DNA of 45,873 nt, from assembly GCA_025360565.1 (NCBI GenBank), contig JANYBY010000154.1, forward strand, positions 1 through 45,873, read 5' to 3'. This stretch comes from Bacteroidota bacterium. Its GTDB lineage: Bacteria > Bacteroidota > Bacteroidia > B-17B0 > Aurantibacillaceae. The notes under the pieces were generated by a model. The model had not been told where the DNA came from and searched no databases. It saw only the letters and a list, made by a program, of their open reading frames with translations. Of this stretch, positions 9,905 through 18,575 are shown one piece after another (position 1 is the stretch's first letter; every line of letters begins with the position of its first letter). The position numbers and the translations under genes are program-made.

Positions 9905-11299
9905 TTACTTCTTAATGATCTCTTTAATATCCGAAATAATTTTTTTGGCTAAACTCTCAGCGGTTGCTTCGCTTTGACTTTCGCTGTAAATTCTTATTAT
10001 AGGCTCAGTATTACTTTTACGTAAATGTACCCACTCTTTATCAAATTCTATCTTCACCCCATCTATTGTATTTACAGGTTGTTTTTTGTATTTTGTGTGA
10101 ACCTGTTTTAAAACATTATCTACATTTATTTGCGGGGTTAGTTCAATTTTATTTTTTGAAATAAAATAATTGGGATAAGTTGTTTTTAGCATAGACGCAG
10201 ACTTGCCGTATTTTGCAAGGTGCGTTAAAAATATGGCTATTCCCACTAAAGCATCGCGGCCGTAATGCAATTCCGGTAAAATAATTCCGCCGTTGCCTTC
10301 GCCGCCAATAACAGCTTTTGTTTCCTTCATCATCTTTACCACATTCACTTCGCCAACCGCAGAGGCCGAATAACTACCACCCTGTTTTTCGGTTATATCT
10401 CTCAGGGCTCTGGTGCTCGATAAATTACTTACCGTATTTCCTTTTTTATTGTGTTGTAGCACATAATCGGCTACTGCTACTAAAGTGTATTCTTCGCCAA
10501 ACATTTCTCCGTCCTCTGAAACAAAGGCCAATCGGTCAACATCGGGATCAACACTGATGCCCAAATGCGCTTTTTGTTTTATTACATTTTTACTTAAGTC
10601 GGTTAAGTGTTCGGGCAAGGGCTCCGGATTATGAGCAAAATTTCCGTTTGGCTCTCCGTGAATTACAAATACTTTTTTTACACCTAATTCTTTTAGAAGC
10701 AAAGGTACCGCTATTGCACCGCTGGAATTAATGGCGTCTAACACGATTGAAAAATTGGCTTTTGCAATGGCATCGGTATTCACATATGGCAATGCAAGTA
10801 TTTTGGCAATATGTTTATTTAAAAAATCGGTATTTAATTGATATTCTCCAAGGTTGTTAACCTCTGCATAATTAAATTCTGCTTTATCGGCAATTAATAA
10901 AAGTTCTTTCCCGGTTTCTTCACTTATAAATTCACCTTTTTCATTCAATAGTTTTAAAGCGTTCCATTGTTTTGGGTTATGGCTCGCGGTTAAAATTATG
11001 CCGCCCTGCGCTTTTAATTCGGTAACCGCCATTTCAACGGTAGGAGTGGTACTCAAACCAAGATCTATTACATTAATTCCTAATCCAGTTAAGGTGCCGC
11101 TAACAATACTCGAAACCATTTGTCCGCTTATCCTTGCATCTCTGCCAATTATGACGGTGGTTTTTTTTGCTTTAGAATTTTTTAAGATCAAAGTTCCGTA
11201 GGCCGATGTAAATTTTACTATATCAAGAGGCGTTAAACCATCGTTGGGTTTACCCCCAATGGTTCCTCTTATTCCTGAAATGCTTTTAATTAAGGTCAC
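9905..11299 (-). CDS. glmM: Phosphoglucosamine mutase (alpha-D-phosphohexomutase family)
   Basis: It is predicted to interconvert glucosamine-6-phosphate and glucosamine-1-phosphate on the way to UDP-GlcNAc, peptidoglycan and LPS. The 464 residues contain the phosphoserine loop TASHNPKQWNALKL near residue 100. The metal-binding DPDVDRLAF, the sugar-specificity loop GEGNGGII and the C-terminal phosphate-binding RKSNTEPIIRIYSES are also present. SGIRGTIGG at the N-terminus is typical. The start is a GTG (11297-11299). Phosphomannomutase activity cannot be excluded from sequence, but this form is generally annotated GlmM in Bacteroidota. A TATATTTA resembling a -7 box lies 23 bp upstream of the GTG. 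The gene diverges from the TM2 gene. Confidence 0.88.
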   Translation of the reverse strand: MTLIKSISGIRGTIGGKPNDGLTPLDIVKFTSAYGTLILKNSKAKKTTVIIGRDARISGQMVSSIVSGTLTGLGINVIDLGLSTTPTVEMAVTELKAQGGIILTASHNPKQWNALKLLNEKGEFISEETGKELLLIADKAEFNYAEVNNLGEYQLNTDFLNKHIAKILALPYVNTDAIAKANFSIVLDAINSSGAIAVPLLLKELGVKKVFVIHGEPNGNFAHNPEPLPEHLTDLSKNVIKQKAHLGISVDPDVDRLAFVSEDGEMFGEEYTLVAVADYVLQHNKKGNTVSNLSSTRALRDITEKQGGSYSASAVGEVNVVKMMKETKAVIGGEGNGGIILPELHYGRDALVGIAIFLTHLAKYGKSASMLKTTYPNYFISKNKIELTPQINVDNVLKQVHTKYKKQPVNTIDGVKIEFDKEWVHLRKSNTEPIIRIYSESQSEATAESLAKKIISDIKEIIKK

Positions 11300-11406
11300 A
11301 ATAAATCAATTTTTAGACGTGTAAATATAGAAAAAGTGTCGAATATATGAAGATATATAAATGAACAAAATCCGTGTTTTTTTATTAATTTGGCGCATAT
11401 AGAAAT

Positions 11407-11856
11407 TTGATTTTGAGCTTTCGTCCGTTGAAAAGAATATTTAGGCTTATTTTGCTTTTGTTTTGGTTTTTTTTAACCGGAAAAATAAACGCAAAAACAG
11501 TTGCTTGCGATACTTTTGTTTTACAATTAAAGGAAATGAAAAAATCGGATACGGCAAACTTTTGTATTGAGGAACTTACCGATAAACGCCCAAACCCTAT
11601 TTTTCAATTATTAAGAGACAAGCATAAAAAAAATAAAAAGATCACCGCGGCCATTTTAGCCTTTCCTTTTCCATTTGGTATGGTTGGCCTTCATCGAATT
11701 TATTTAGGAACAGCGCCTCATGTTCCGGTTATTTACATTGGCAGTGTTGGGGGTGTTTTCGGACTCTTACCCTTAATTGATTTCTTTGCACTGCTTGCTA
11801 AAAAAGATATTGACCCTTATATTGAAAATAAAAAAGTGTTTATGTGGGTAAATTAA
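11407..11856 (+). CDS. TM2-domain membrane protein
   Basis: This is a protein of up to 149 residues. The N-terminus has a hydrophobic stretch acting as a signal or anchor (LILLLFWFFLTG), then a polar segment with two cysteines. A TM2 domain follows (about residues 76-135): two hydrophobic helices around the signature FGMVGLHRIYLG. TM2 proteins are common and mostly uncharacterised. No ATG precedes the hydrophobic segment; the track uses TTG at 11407, and another TTG at 11428 would give MKRIFRLILLLFW, which looks more like a natural N-terminus. The gene ends 6 bp before asnB, so the two are probably co-transcribed, though no functional link is apparent. Confidence 0.75.
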   Translation: MILSFRPLKRIFRLILLLFWFFLTGKINAKTVACDTFVLQLKEMKKSDTANFCIEELTDKRPNPIFQLLRDKHKKNKKITAAILAFPFPFGMVGLHRIYLGTAPHVPVIYIGSVGGVFGLLPLIDFFALLAKKDIDPYIENKKVFMWVN

Positions 11857-11862
11857 GATCAA

Positions 11863-13773
11863 ATGTGTGGAATTGCCGGAATAATTTTAAAACAAAACGC
11901 CTCTTTTAACCTGATTGAAAAGATCGCGTTAATGGCCAAAACCCTTGCCCATAGGGGTCCGGATGGTGAAGGTTTTATTTTGGCAGATCAAAGTTTGGTT
12001 ACGCCTTATTACAATTCTGTTTCCGCAAAATTTTCATCAAAAGACCTTAAATTTTTTCCGCATCAATCTTTAGACCAAGCCGCAAATACAAATTATTTTC
12101 TCGCGTTTGCTCACCGACGGCTTTCAATAATTGATATTACCGAAGGAGGGCATCAACCCATGTGCAGTGCAGACGCCAAGTTGTGGATCACGTTTAATGG
12201 AGAGATCTATAATTATGTTGAATTGCGAAAAGAACTTAAGGTTTTAAATTATTCTTTTGTGACTGAAAGCGATACCGAAGTTTTATTGAATGCCTACAAA
12301 CAATGGGGAACAGATTGTGTAAACAAATTTAACGGCATGTGGGCCTTTTGCATTTACGACACCGAAAAACAGATCTGCTTTGCATCGCGCGATAGGCTTG
12401 GTGTTAAACCATTTTATTACATTAATAATAAACACTTTTTTTCATTCGCGAGTGAACAAAAGGCTTTTGTAAGATCAAATTTAATTAAGGCTGAAGTAAA
12501 TGAAAAAGGACTTCACGATTATTTAATTAACGGAACACTTGAAAGTGATACGGCTAATTTTTTTGAAGGTGTTGAAGAGTTATTTCCGGGCAACAATTTA
12601 ATTTATTCTTTAAAGGATCAAACCATTAATATTGAAAAATATTATCATGTTGAATTTACCGAAAAGAACGAGAATCTGTCGGAAGAAGAACTGATCGGAA
12701 AAATAAAAGACAAGCTGTATAACTCTGTAAAGTTGCGCCTGCGAAGCGATGTGGAGGTGGGCACATGTTTAAGTGGTGGCATAGACAGCAGCGTGCTTAG
12801 CGGTATAATGCACGAAATTCTTGGGAAAGATTTTTTTTGTTTTACGTCCGTTTTCCGAAACGAAAGTTTTAATGAGGAAAAATATGCAGATCTGGTGGCG
12901 ACAAAAATAAATGCCAAGCATAAAAAGATTGAACCCGATGAAAAAGGATTTACCGAAGAGCTAAACGATGTGATCTATTGCCAGGATGTGCCAATTTGGG
13001 ATACAAGCACTTATTCTCAATTTAAAGTTATGCAACTCGCAAAACAAAATAATATTAAAGTGGTGTTGGATGGGCAAGGGGCAGATGAGCTTTTTGCAGG
13101 ATACCATCACCATTATATTGCCAAATGGAATAATTTAATGGCGGGTGTTGATAAGCTCGAAGCCATTATGGAAATAAAAGCTTCGCGAAAAACAATTGAA
13201 AGCCCCTTTGTATTTTACGCGAAGGAAAAGATCAAACAAAAAAGTAATTTCGCGCAAGCTATTTATAAAAAATTTTATACAGGTGATTTTATAAATTCAC
13301 ACGAAGTAATTAATCCCGTAATTTATTTTAATAGTGTTAATGAACAATTGCTTAACGATATTGAAAAAGCCCGCTTAAGATCATTTTTAAAGTGTGAAGA
13401 TCGCAATGGCATGTGGCATCATGTAGAAAGTCGTACACCATTTAGTGATGATGTAGAATTAATTGATCTGATGTTTTCATTTAACGGAAATAGAAAAATA
13501 AAAGACGGAGTTTCGAAATATTTACTGCGCGAAGCAGGAAAAAGCGTTTTACCCGTGCAAATTTACAATCGTTACGATAAAAAAGGGTTTGAAACCCCAA
13601 TGCAAAGCTGGATAAAAAATTTATTGCCGGTAATATTAGAAGAAGTCACTGCCGCTAAATTTAGTTTTCTGAATTACGATAATTTAAAAAAAGCCGACCC
13701 TGATAATATCAATGAAATTAAAATTTTGTTCAAGCTTTTTGTTTTGGCAAGGTGGAAAAAGATCTTTATTTAA
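11863..13773 (+). CDS. asnB: Asparagine synthase (glutamine-hydrolysing)
   Basis: It makes asparagine from aspartate, ATP and glutamine-derived ammonia. The N-terminal Ntn glutaminase domain begins MCGIAGII, with Cys2 as nucleophile, followed by AHRGPDGEG and FNGEIYNY. The synthetase domain has the ATP-pyrophosphatase loop LSGGIDSSVLSG near residue 302 and LDGQGADELFAGY near residue 404. At 636 residues, with an extra segment between the GPDGEG motif and AHRRLSIID, it resembles AsnB-like proteins found in surface-polysaccharide clusters as well as biosynthetic AsnB. It may therefore amidate a sugar acid or peptide instead of free aspartate. It converges on the barrel gene, overlapping by 8 bp at the stops. 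Confidence 0.9.
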   Translation: MCGIAGIILKQNASFNLIEKIALMAKTLAHRGPDGEGFILADQSLVTPYYNSVSAKFSSKDLKFFPHQSLDQAANTNYFLAFAHRRLSIIDITEGGHQPMCSADAKLWITFNGEIYNYVELRKELKVLNYSFVTESDTEVLLNAYKQWGTDCVNKFNGMWAFCIYDTEKQICFASRDRLGVKPFYYINNKHFFSFASEQKAFVRSNLIKAEVNEKGLHDYLINGTLESDTANFFEGVEELFPGNNLIYSLKDQTINIEKYYHVEFTEKNENLSEEELIGKIKDKLYNSVKLRLRSDVEVGTCLSGGIDSSVLSGIMHEILGKDFFCFTSVFRNESFNEEKYADLVATKINAKHKKIEPDEKGFTEELNDVIYCQDVPIWDTSTYSQFKVMQLAKQNNIKVVLDGQGADELFAGYHHHYIAKWNNLMAGVDKLEAIMEIKASRKTIESPFVFYAKEKIKQKSNFAQAIYKKFYTGDFINSHEVINPVIYFNSVNEQLLNDIEKARLRSFLKCEDRNGMWHHVESRTPFSDDVELIDLMFSFNGNRKIKDGVSKYLLREAGKSVLPVQIYNRYDKKGFETPMQSWIKNLLPVILEEVTAAKFSFLNYDNLKKADPDNINEIKILFKLFVLARWKKIFI

Positions 13774-14467
13774 CCGGCGCCTCAGTCGATTCTTTTGGTT
13801 TTTCTTTCTCTTTTGTTTTTTCTTTCGGGTTTAAGAATCTAAATTGAATTCCGAAACTGAGATTGAAACCGGGAATGCCTTTAAGGCCCAACTTTTGATC
13901 TTTATTGAACTGATCGTTATTGGTATCTAAGGTTTTATATTTTGCAAATGGTAAACCTAATTTCATGTTAAACCCAAATCGCCCAATGTAAAGTCGTGGA
14001 AGAACGTACATGGAAATATAAGAACCGGAACCCCAAATATGTGTTTTATCTTTATCGTTCACATAAAAATCAATTTTTGAATAACCAACATCTGCACCCA
14101 AAACAAGATCAAATTTATTAGTAGAAACGGGATGGTAATTTAATTGAACAAGTATGTCGTTGGATTTAACGCTCGGTGCTGTACCGGTAGTATCTTTTCC
14201 CTGTATCCAAGTATTGCCTTTAAATCTTATACCAATACCAAAATTTTTGTGAAGCCCATATTCGCCCCCAAACGTAAAATGTGTGTTGGCGCCCTTGCCC
14301 TCCTGCGTGGTATCGTGCTTGTTCGCTACAAAGTAGTGCGCATTCACGTATGTGTTATACACTTCTACCCCGCCACCCAAGTCAAAAACAAGTGCCCCTT
14401 TGTGAAAGGATTGCGCGTTCAATTTACAAACGGAAGCTAAAATTATAAGGGTAAATAATTTTTTCAT
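13766..14467 (-). CDS. Outer-membrane beta-barrel protein with charged C-terminal tail
   Basis: This is a 233-residue predicted outer-membrane barrel. The track starts at 14509; the ATG at 14467 begins a signal peptide (MKKLFTLIILASVCKLNAQ). The mature part has alternating amphipathic strands rich in G, Y and F (VFDLGGGVEVYN, THFTFGGEYGLH, FNLSFGIQFRF). The last strand is not C-terminal: a tail of about 20 charged residues (NPKEKTKEKEKPKESTEAPV) follows and probably lies in the periplasm. The gene is 30 bp downstream of the PorE-like gene on the same strand and likely co-transcribed with it. It may be an OmpX/porin-family protein of unknown ligand. Confidence 0.75.
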   Translation of the reverse strand: MKKLFTLIILASVCKLNAQSFHKGALVFDLGGGVEVYNTYVNAHYFVANKHDTTQEGKGANTHFTFGGEYGLHKNFGIGIRFKGNTWIQGKDTTGTAPSVKSNDILVQLNYHPVSTNKFDLVLGADVGYSKIDFYVNDKDKTHIWGSGSYISMYVLPRLYIGRFGFNMKLGLPFAKYKTLDTNNDQFNKDQKLGLKGIPGFNLSFGIQFRFLNPKEKTKEKEKPKESTEAPVK

Positions 14468-14498
14468 GGTATTTTTTGTTTTAATAAATATACGAAAA

Positions 14499-16472
14499 TT
14501 ATTTTGCAATTACCTTAAACTCTGTTCTTCTGTTTTGTGCTTTATTTTCAGGTGTATTGTTAGGTACTTTTGGTTTTAGATCGGCGTACCCTTTAAAAGT
14601 TAAGCGACCTGCGCCAATTTTACCTTCGCTTATCAAAAAATCATAAACCGATTTTGCTCTGTTCCCCGAAAGCGTAATGTTATTTTTCCGGTCGCCTGTA
14701 TTATCTGTGTGGCCGCTTATTTCAATTTTTAAACTTGGATTTAAAGTTAAAAAAGAAATGAGTTTATTTAATTCGGCTTTACTTTCGGGTTTCAGATCCC
14801 ATTTATTCACATCAAAAAATACATTCTTTAATTCTATTACAATGCCTGTGTCTATTGGCTGCAGCGGAATATCGAGTTTATACGGTTTGTTGAAATCGGT
14901 TTCTTTTCCTTTTAAACTAAAGTTATCGCTGTAAAAAGAAAAGCCGGGTTTATTTACGTTTACCATGTAATTTTTATTTGCTGTGAGTGTTACAAAAAAT
15001 TCGCCGTTAGCACCCGTATAATTTTTTGCCACATTTAAACCGGTTTCTAAGTCTACCAATTCAAAAATAGACTCGAGGGGTTCTTTTGTAATAGCATTGT
15101 AAACTTTTCCTTTTACGTAAGTTATTTTTTCGGGACGAAGATCTTCGGGCAATTCAAATTGATAAATATCTAAATTTCCAAATCCTCCGGGTTTATTACT
15201 TGCAAAATAAGCTACTTTTCCGCCTGGGTTTACCAATAAACTGTTCTCATCGTTAAATGTATTTATTGGGTATCCAAGATTAATGGCTTTGCCCCAATCG
15301 CCATTCGGCTGGCGTTTACTCATATATATATCAAGGCCGCCCATGCCAGGATGCCCGCCGCTGCTGAAGTACAGGGTCATATTATCGGGATGAATAAAAA
15401 CCGACTCTTCTCTTTCGGGCGTATTAATATTTTCGTTGAGTTTTACGGGAGCAGTAAATTTTCCTTCGTCGGAAATGGTACTCATATAAATATCTTGCTC
15501 TTTAGCAGCACCGCGATGAAGAATACCGCGGATAAAATAAAGTGTTTTTCCATCACTGCTAAAACTTGGTTGTGATTCAAAATGCGAAGTATTAATAGTA
15601 GGGCCTGCGTTGCGCGGTTTACTCCATTTGCCATTTATTTTTTGAGAGAAAAAAATATCGCAGCTGCCATAACCTTTTCTGTCGGGCGCGCCGTAATCGC
15701 CTCCTTCATCGCTGCATGAAGCGAAGAACATAATATTACCATCGGCCGAAAGTGAAGGTGCGCCTTCGTTGCCGTAACTATTAATGATTGAAATTGGTGT
15801 GGCAGTTTGCCAAACATTATTTACGTTATTGCTAACATAAAAATCTTCGTTAAAATAACCGGGCATTCCATCGCGGGGTAATTCGCGTGTAAATAAAAAT
15901 TGTTTTCCGTCGCCGGTAATTGCCGGAAAGTATTCGCCGAATTCGGAATTTATTCCAGGGCCCGCATTTATCGGATTAAAGGGCTTTGGATTTTTAATGG
16001 CCTGTGCGCCGAAAGTGGCGTTGGCAAGATGTTTCAAGGCACTTTCTTTTGTGTTTGGATTAATGCGTTCTATTTTCACAAATGTTTCTAAACTGGTTTT
16101 AGCGTCTTCATACTTTCCGGTGGCGAGTTGTGCAAGTGCTAAAAAATAATAGGTATTCGCAAAAAATTTGGGGTTGATTGTCAACGCTTTTTTAAAATAA
16201 ACAATTGATTCTTCGGGCTTGTTGTTTACCTGGTATAAATTTGCCAGGCCTAAAGTGGCTTCCACAAAATTGGGGTCTTCTTCAAGTGCTTTTTTAAAAG
16301 ATTTTTCGGCCACATCGTCTTTTTTTACTTCGTAAGCGATCCGTGCTTCTTCAATGTATTTGATGGCTTTTTTATTTGTAGAGGTATATTGCCCTGTTGG
16401 TAATTGAGCCAAAGCAACACCGGAATTGATGAGCAGAATAATAAATAAAATTAATTGTTTGTGTTTTTTCAT
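14499..16472 (-). CDS. PorE-like TPR / PD40 / carboxypeptidase-like / OmpA-domain protein
   Basis: This is a 657-residue envelope protein. The track extends it to 16616 through repeat sequence; the ATG at 16472 gives a signal peptide (MKKHKQLILFIILLINSGVA, cleaved near LAQ). TPRs span about 30-160 and PD40 propeller blades about 165-440 (SLSADGNIMFFASCSDEGG, IHPDNMTLYFSSGGHPGMGG). A carboxypeptidase-regulatory-like domain follows (about 448-530; TYVKGKVYNAITKEPLESI), then an OmpA-like peptidoglycan-binding domain (about 545-657; ISGHTDNTGDRKNNITLSGNRA). This is the architecture of PorE from the type IX secretion system. Unlike described PorE it shows no lipobox cysteine, and Bacteroidota encode several such paralogues. 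PorE-like is therefore a structural statement, not proof of a T9SS role. Confidence 0.85.
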   Translation of the reverse strand: MKKHKQLILFIILLINSGVALAQLPTGQYTSTNKKAIKYIEEARIAYEVKKDDVAEKSFKKALEEDPNFVEATLGLANLYQVNNKPEESIVYFKKALTINPKFFANTYYFLALAQLATGKYEDAKTSLETFVKIERINPNTKESALKHLANATFGAQAIKNPKPFNPINAGPGINSEFGEYFPAITGDGKQFLFTRELPRDGMPGYFNEDFYVSNNVNNVWQTATPISIINSYGNEGAPSLSADGNIMFFASCSDEGGDYGAPDRKGYGSCDIFFSQKINGKWSKPRNAGPTINTSHFESQPSFSSDGKTLYFIRGILHRGAAKEQDIYMSTISDEGKFTAPVKLNENINTPEREESVFIHPDNMTLYFSSGGHPGMGGLDIYMSKRQPNGDWGKAINLGYPINTFNDENSLLVNPGGKVAYFASNKPGGFGNLDIYQFELPEDLRPEKITYVKGKVYNAITKEPLESIFELVDLETGLNVAKNYTGANGEFFVTLTANKNYMVNVNKPGFSFYSDNFSLKGKETDFNKPYKLDIPLQPIDTGIVIELKNVFFDVNKWDLKPESKAELNKLISFLTLNPSLKIEISGHTDNTGDRKNNITLSGNRAKSVYDFLISEGKIGAGRLTFKGYADLKPKVPNNTPENKAQNRRTEFKVIAK

Positions 16473-16492
16473 TTTCTTTTGAAGCGTTGTCT

Positions 16493-16525
16493 GTTGTTTG
16501 TTATCAGTTATTCGTTTGTTTTTGT
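16493..16525. repeat. Intergenic repeat module, 33 bp, copy 2
   Basis: This copy matches 9752-9784 with one mismatch. It lies 20 bp upstream of the PorE-like ATG, within the part of the track ORF that I consider non-coding. Confidence 0.75.
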
Positions 16526-16532
16526 GGATAAG

Positions 16533-16574
16533 ACCTGCAAGGTTTTCGGTAAAATTCGGAAAAACCTTGCAGGT
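16533..16574. repeat. Palindrome with 14-bp perfect arms
   Basis: ACCTGCAAGGTTTT (16533-16546) and AAAACCTTGCAGGT (16561-16574) form a perfect 14-bp inverted repeat around a 14-nt loop. It lies between the M61 peptidase gene and the PorE-like gene, just upstream of the latter. It could act as a terminator for the upstream transcript or be a member of a dispersed palindrome family. From memory, CCTTGCAGG palindromes occur widely between genes in Bacteroidota. Confidence 0.8.
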
Positions 16575-16646
16575 GTACGCAGGCTTTAATTGCGTCCTGC
16601 TAGCGCCTCCTGCCAACTGTCTACTTTTCTCCTCTTGCAGCCTTTC

Positions 16647-16665
16647 AGTCCTGCCTCTTGCTTCC
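16647..16665. repeat. Intergenic repeat copy 3 (AGTCYTGCCTCTTGCTTCC)
   Basis: This is the third copy, in the spacer between the M61 peptidase gene and the PorE-like gene. It is identical to copy 2. Confidence 0.75.
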
Positions 16666-16705
16666 TTTCTCTTGTCTCAATACCCAATACTCAATTCTCA
16701 CTACT

Positions 16706-18562
16706 CTAAAGTCCCACCCAACTTCTTAAAATTTGTTTTTGTTTATCGGTTATATCTTTACTAAGCGAAATTTTGTTGTATTCAACTATTTTTATTTTGC
16801 GGGCTTTGGCACTGAGTGTTTTTAGTTTGAATTTTCCTTTTTTTCCTTTTGGCCTGTAAACCTCAATGGTTATTACATCGCCTTCTTTAATGGTATCATA
16901 ATAATCGGCAATAACCTGTTTTACTTTTTCAACGGTAAGTTCTTTACCGTTTAATTTACTGAGTTCATCGCCCACTTTAAAACCCAGGTCTTTTCCAAAT
17001 TCATCCAGGTCCTTAATGCTCATTACTACCAGCCTATGGGTTTCTTCTTTGTAATCAAGATCGGGTGTACCGAAAGAAAACTCGTAGCTCACACTTTCCT
17101 TAGCGAAATCAATTCCAATTTTGTTTAACACTTCCTTTATTGGTAATGGCTTATGGCCTCCAACATGATTCCTTAAAAAAGAGCCAATTTCGGGATAGGT
17201 AAATTTTTCAATATCGTTGAACAGATCAGCATCATTAAAGGATTTATTTTTTCCGTATTTACTTGCAAGGTCTTTCATTAAATTTTGCGTTCCGTATTTT
17301 CCATCGCTCAGGTCACGCAATAAAATATCGAGGCACATACCAATTACCGCTCCTTTTTCATACACATTGTTGTATTGCGGATGAATTTTATCGAGTAAAA
17401 CATTTTTGCTCATCCCTGTAAAACTCATGGTATCGTTAAAACTATTTAAGCTGTTATCGTATTTCTGCATCATGTTGCCAAGCAAAACATCAACAGTTGT
17501 TATGCCACCTTTGGCTTGGGCGTGATGGGCTGCGTATTCCGTCATGCCTTCGTATAGCCAAAGGTGCTCGCTCATTAAAGGATTATTAAAATCAAAATCA
17601 CCGATCTCTTTTGAATGAATGTTTAAAGGTGTAACAATGTGAAAAAATTCGTGAGCGGCAACATCTCGCAGTTCCTGTTTAATATAGGTGCTGTCTATTT
17701 CGGGCATTACATAAAAGGAAGAATACGAATGCTCAAGCGCACCGTTGGCACCGGAACGGGTTGGCTTTGGCGCGAAATAAAACAGAAACGCGTATTTATC
17801 AACCGGCAATTTACCACCGAGATATTCGCTTTGCGCCCCAAGTAATTCAATTAATGTACGGGCAATAAAACCAGAAGTTACTTTTTTATTGGGCGAGTAA
17901 CACGATACTAAAACTTTTGTATTTCCAACCAAAATGGTAGTAGTATCAGGCAGTTGGTACAAAATGGGCGAATCCACCAGGTCATGATAATCAAAAACCG
18001 AAATAACATCTTTGGTTGAACCGGTTTTGATATTTGATAAACCGGTTGCGGGATAAAAGTTTTTTGGTTTTTCAAACTCCAAAATAAAATTGCGGTTGGT
18101 AAGGCCTTTTATGTATCCAAAAAAGCCATGTGTGTTAATGCCAAAAAATTTATCGGCCTCAATACCTGTTCCTCCGGGTTCAAAAATTACTTTTTCTTTA
18201 TTTTCAGCATCGTCTTTTTTATCCCAGGTATCATCAACATCATAGCTGATCTCAGAAATTTTGTTTGCCGGAGAGATCCTAAAAGTATTATCATCCTTTT
18301 TTACAACGTTTATTTTTTCACCGTTCTTCCCTTTCACGGTAAAATTGCTAATGTACCTCCCGAAATTATAGATCTCGTAAGTGCCGGGTACCATTGCAGG
18401 AAAGCAGAAATCTATTTCGTTTTGGGTAAGGTCAGGTGGAATCAATTTTACGGCAACTTTATCGTTTTCAACTTTTACAAGATTTATAAAATACCGGTAA
18501 TTTTCATCTGCAATTACTGAAATCGAAAAAAAAGAAAGAATTAAAAAGAGGGTTGAACGCAT
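16706..18562 (-). CDS. M61-family metallopeptidase with PDZ domain
   Basis: This is an exported zinc aminopeptidase-like protein of about 618 residues. I take the ATG at 18562, which begins MRSTLFLILSFFSISVIADE, a signal peptide; the track uses a TTG three codons earlier. The N-terminal beta-domain is followed by a catalytic domain with the zinc motif HEFFH near residue 303 and the downstream glutamate in LWLYEGMTEYAAHH. A PDZ domain lies around residues 490-590 (LVVMSIKDLDEFGKDLGFKVGDEL, then KLNGKEL). M61 enzymes include glycyl aminopeptidases, but substrates are mostly unknown. It starts 13 bp after the CPBP protease stop on the same strand, suggesting an operon of two proteases. Confidence 0.9.
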   Translation of the reverse strand: MRSTLFLILSFFSISVIADENYRYFINLVKVENDKVAVKLIPPDLTQNEIDFCFPAMVPGTYEIYNFGRYISNFTVKGKNGEKINVVKKDDNTFRISPANKISEISYDVDDTWDKKDDAENKEKVIFEPGGTGIEADKFFGINTHGFFGYIKGLTNRNFILEFEKPKNFYPATGLSNIKTGSTKDVISVFDYHDLVDSPILYQLPDTTTILVGNTKVLVSCYSPNKKVTSGFIARTLIELLGAQSEYLGGKLPVDKYAFLFYFAPKPTRSGANGALEHSYSSFYVMPEIDSTYIKQELRDVAAHEFFHIVTPLNIHSKEIGDFDFNNPLMSEHLWLYEGMTEYAAHHAQAKGGITTVDVLLGNMMQKYDNSLNSFNDTMSFTGMSKNVLLDKIHPQYNNVYEKGAVIGMCLDILLRDLSDGKYGTQNLMKDLASKYGKNKSFNDADLFNDIEKFTYPEIGSFLRNHVGGHKPLPIKEVLNKIGIDFAKESVSYEFSFGTPDLDYKEETHRLVVMSIKDLDEFGKDLGFKVGDELSKLNGKELTVEKVKQVIADYYDTIKEGDVITIEVYRPKGKKGKFKLKTLSAKARKIKIVEYNKISLSKDITDKQKQILRSWVGL

Positions 18563-18575
18563 AATTGTCAACGTT

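Noticed and set aside
9665-9952. 95-aa plus-strand ORF across the desulfurase-glmM spacer
   Set aside because: Overlaps two real genes on the other strand and runs through repeat sequence; no recognisable protein features.
16473-16616. N-terminal extension of the PorE-like ORF
   Set aside because: It translates intergenic repeat and palindrome sequence; the signal peptide begins at the ATG at 16472.
18128-18520. 130-aa plus-strand ORF
   Set aside because: Antisense to the M61 peptidase, which has a complete motif set.
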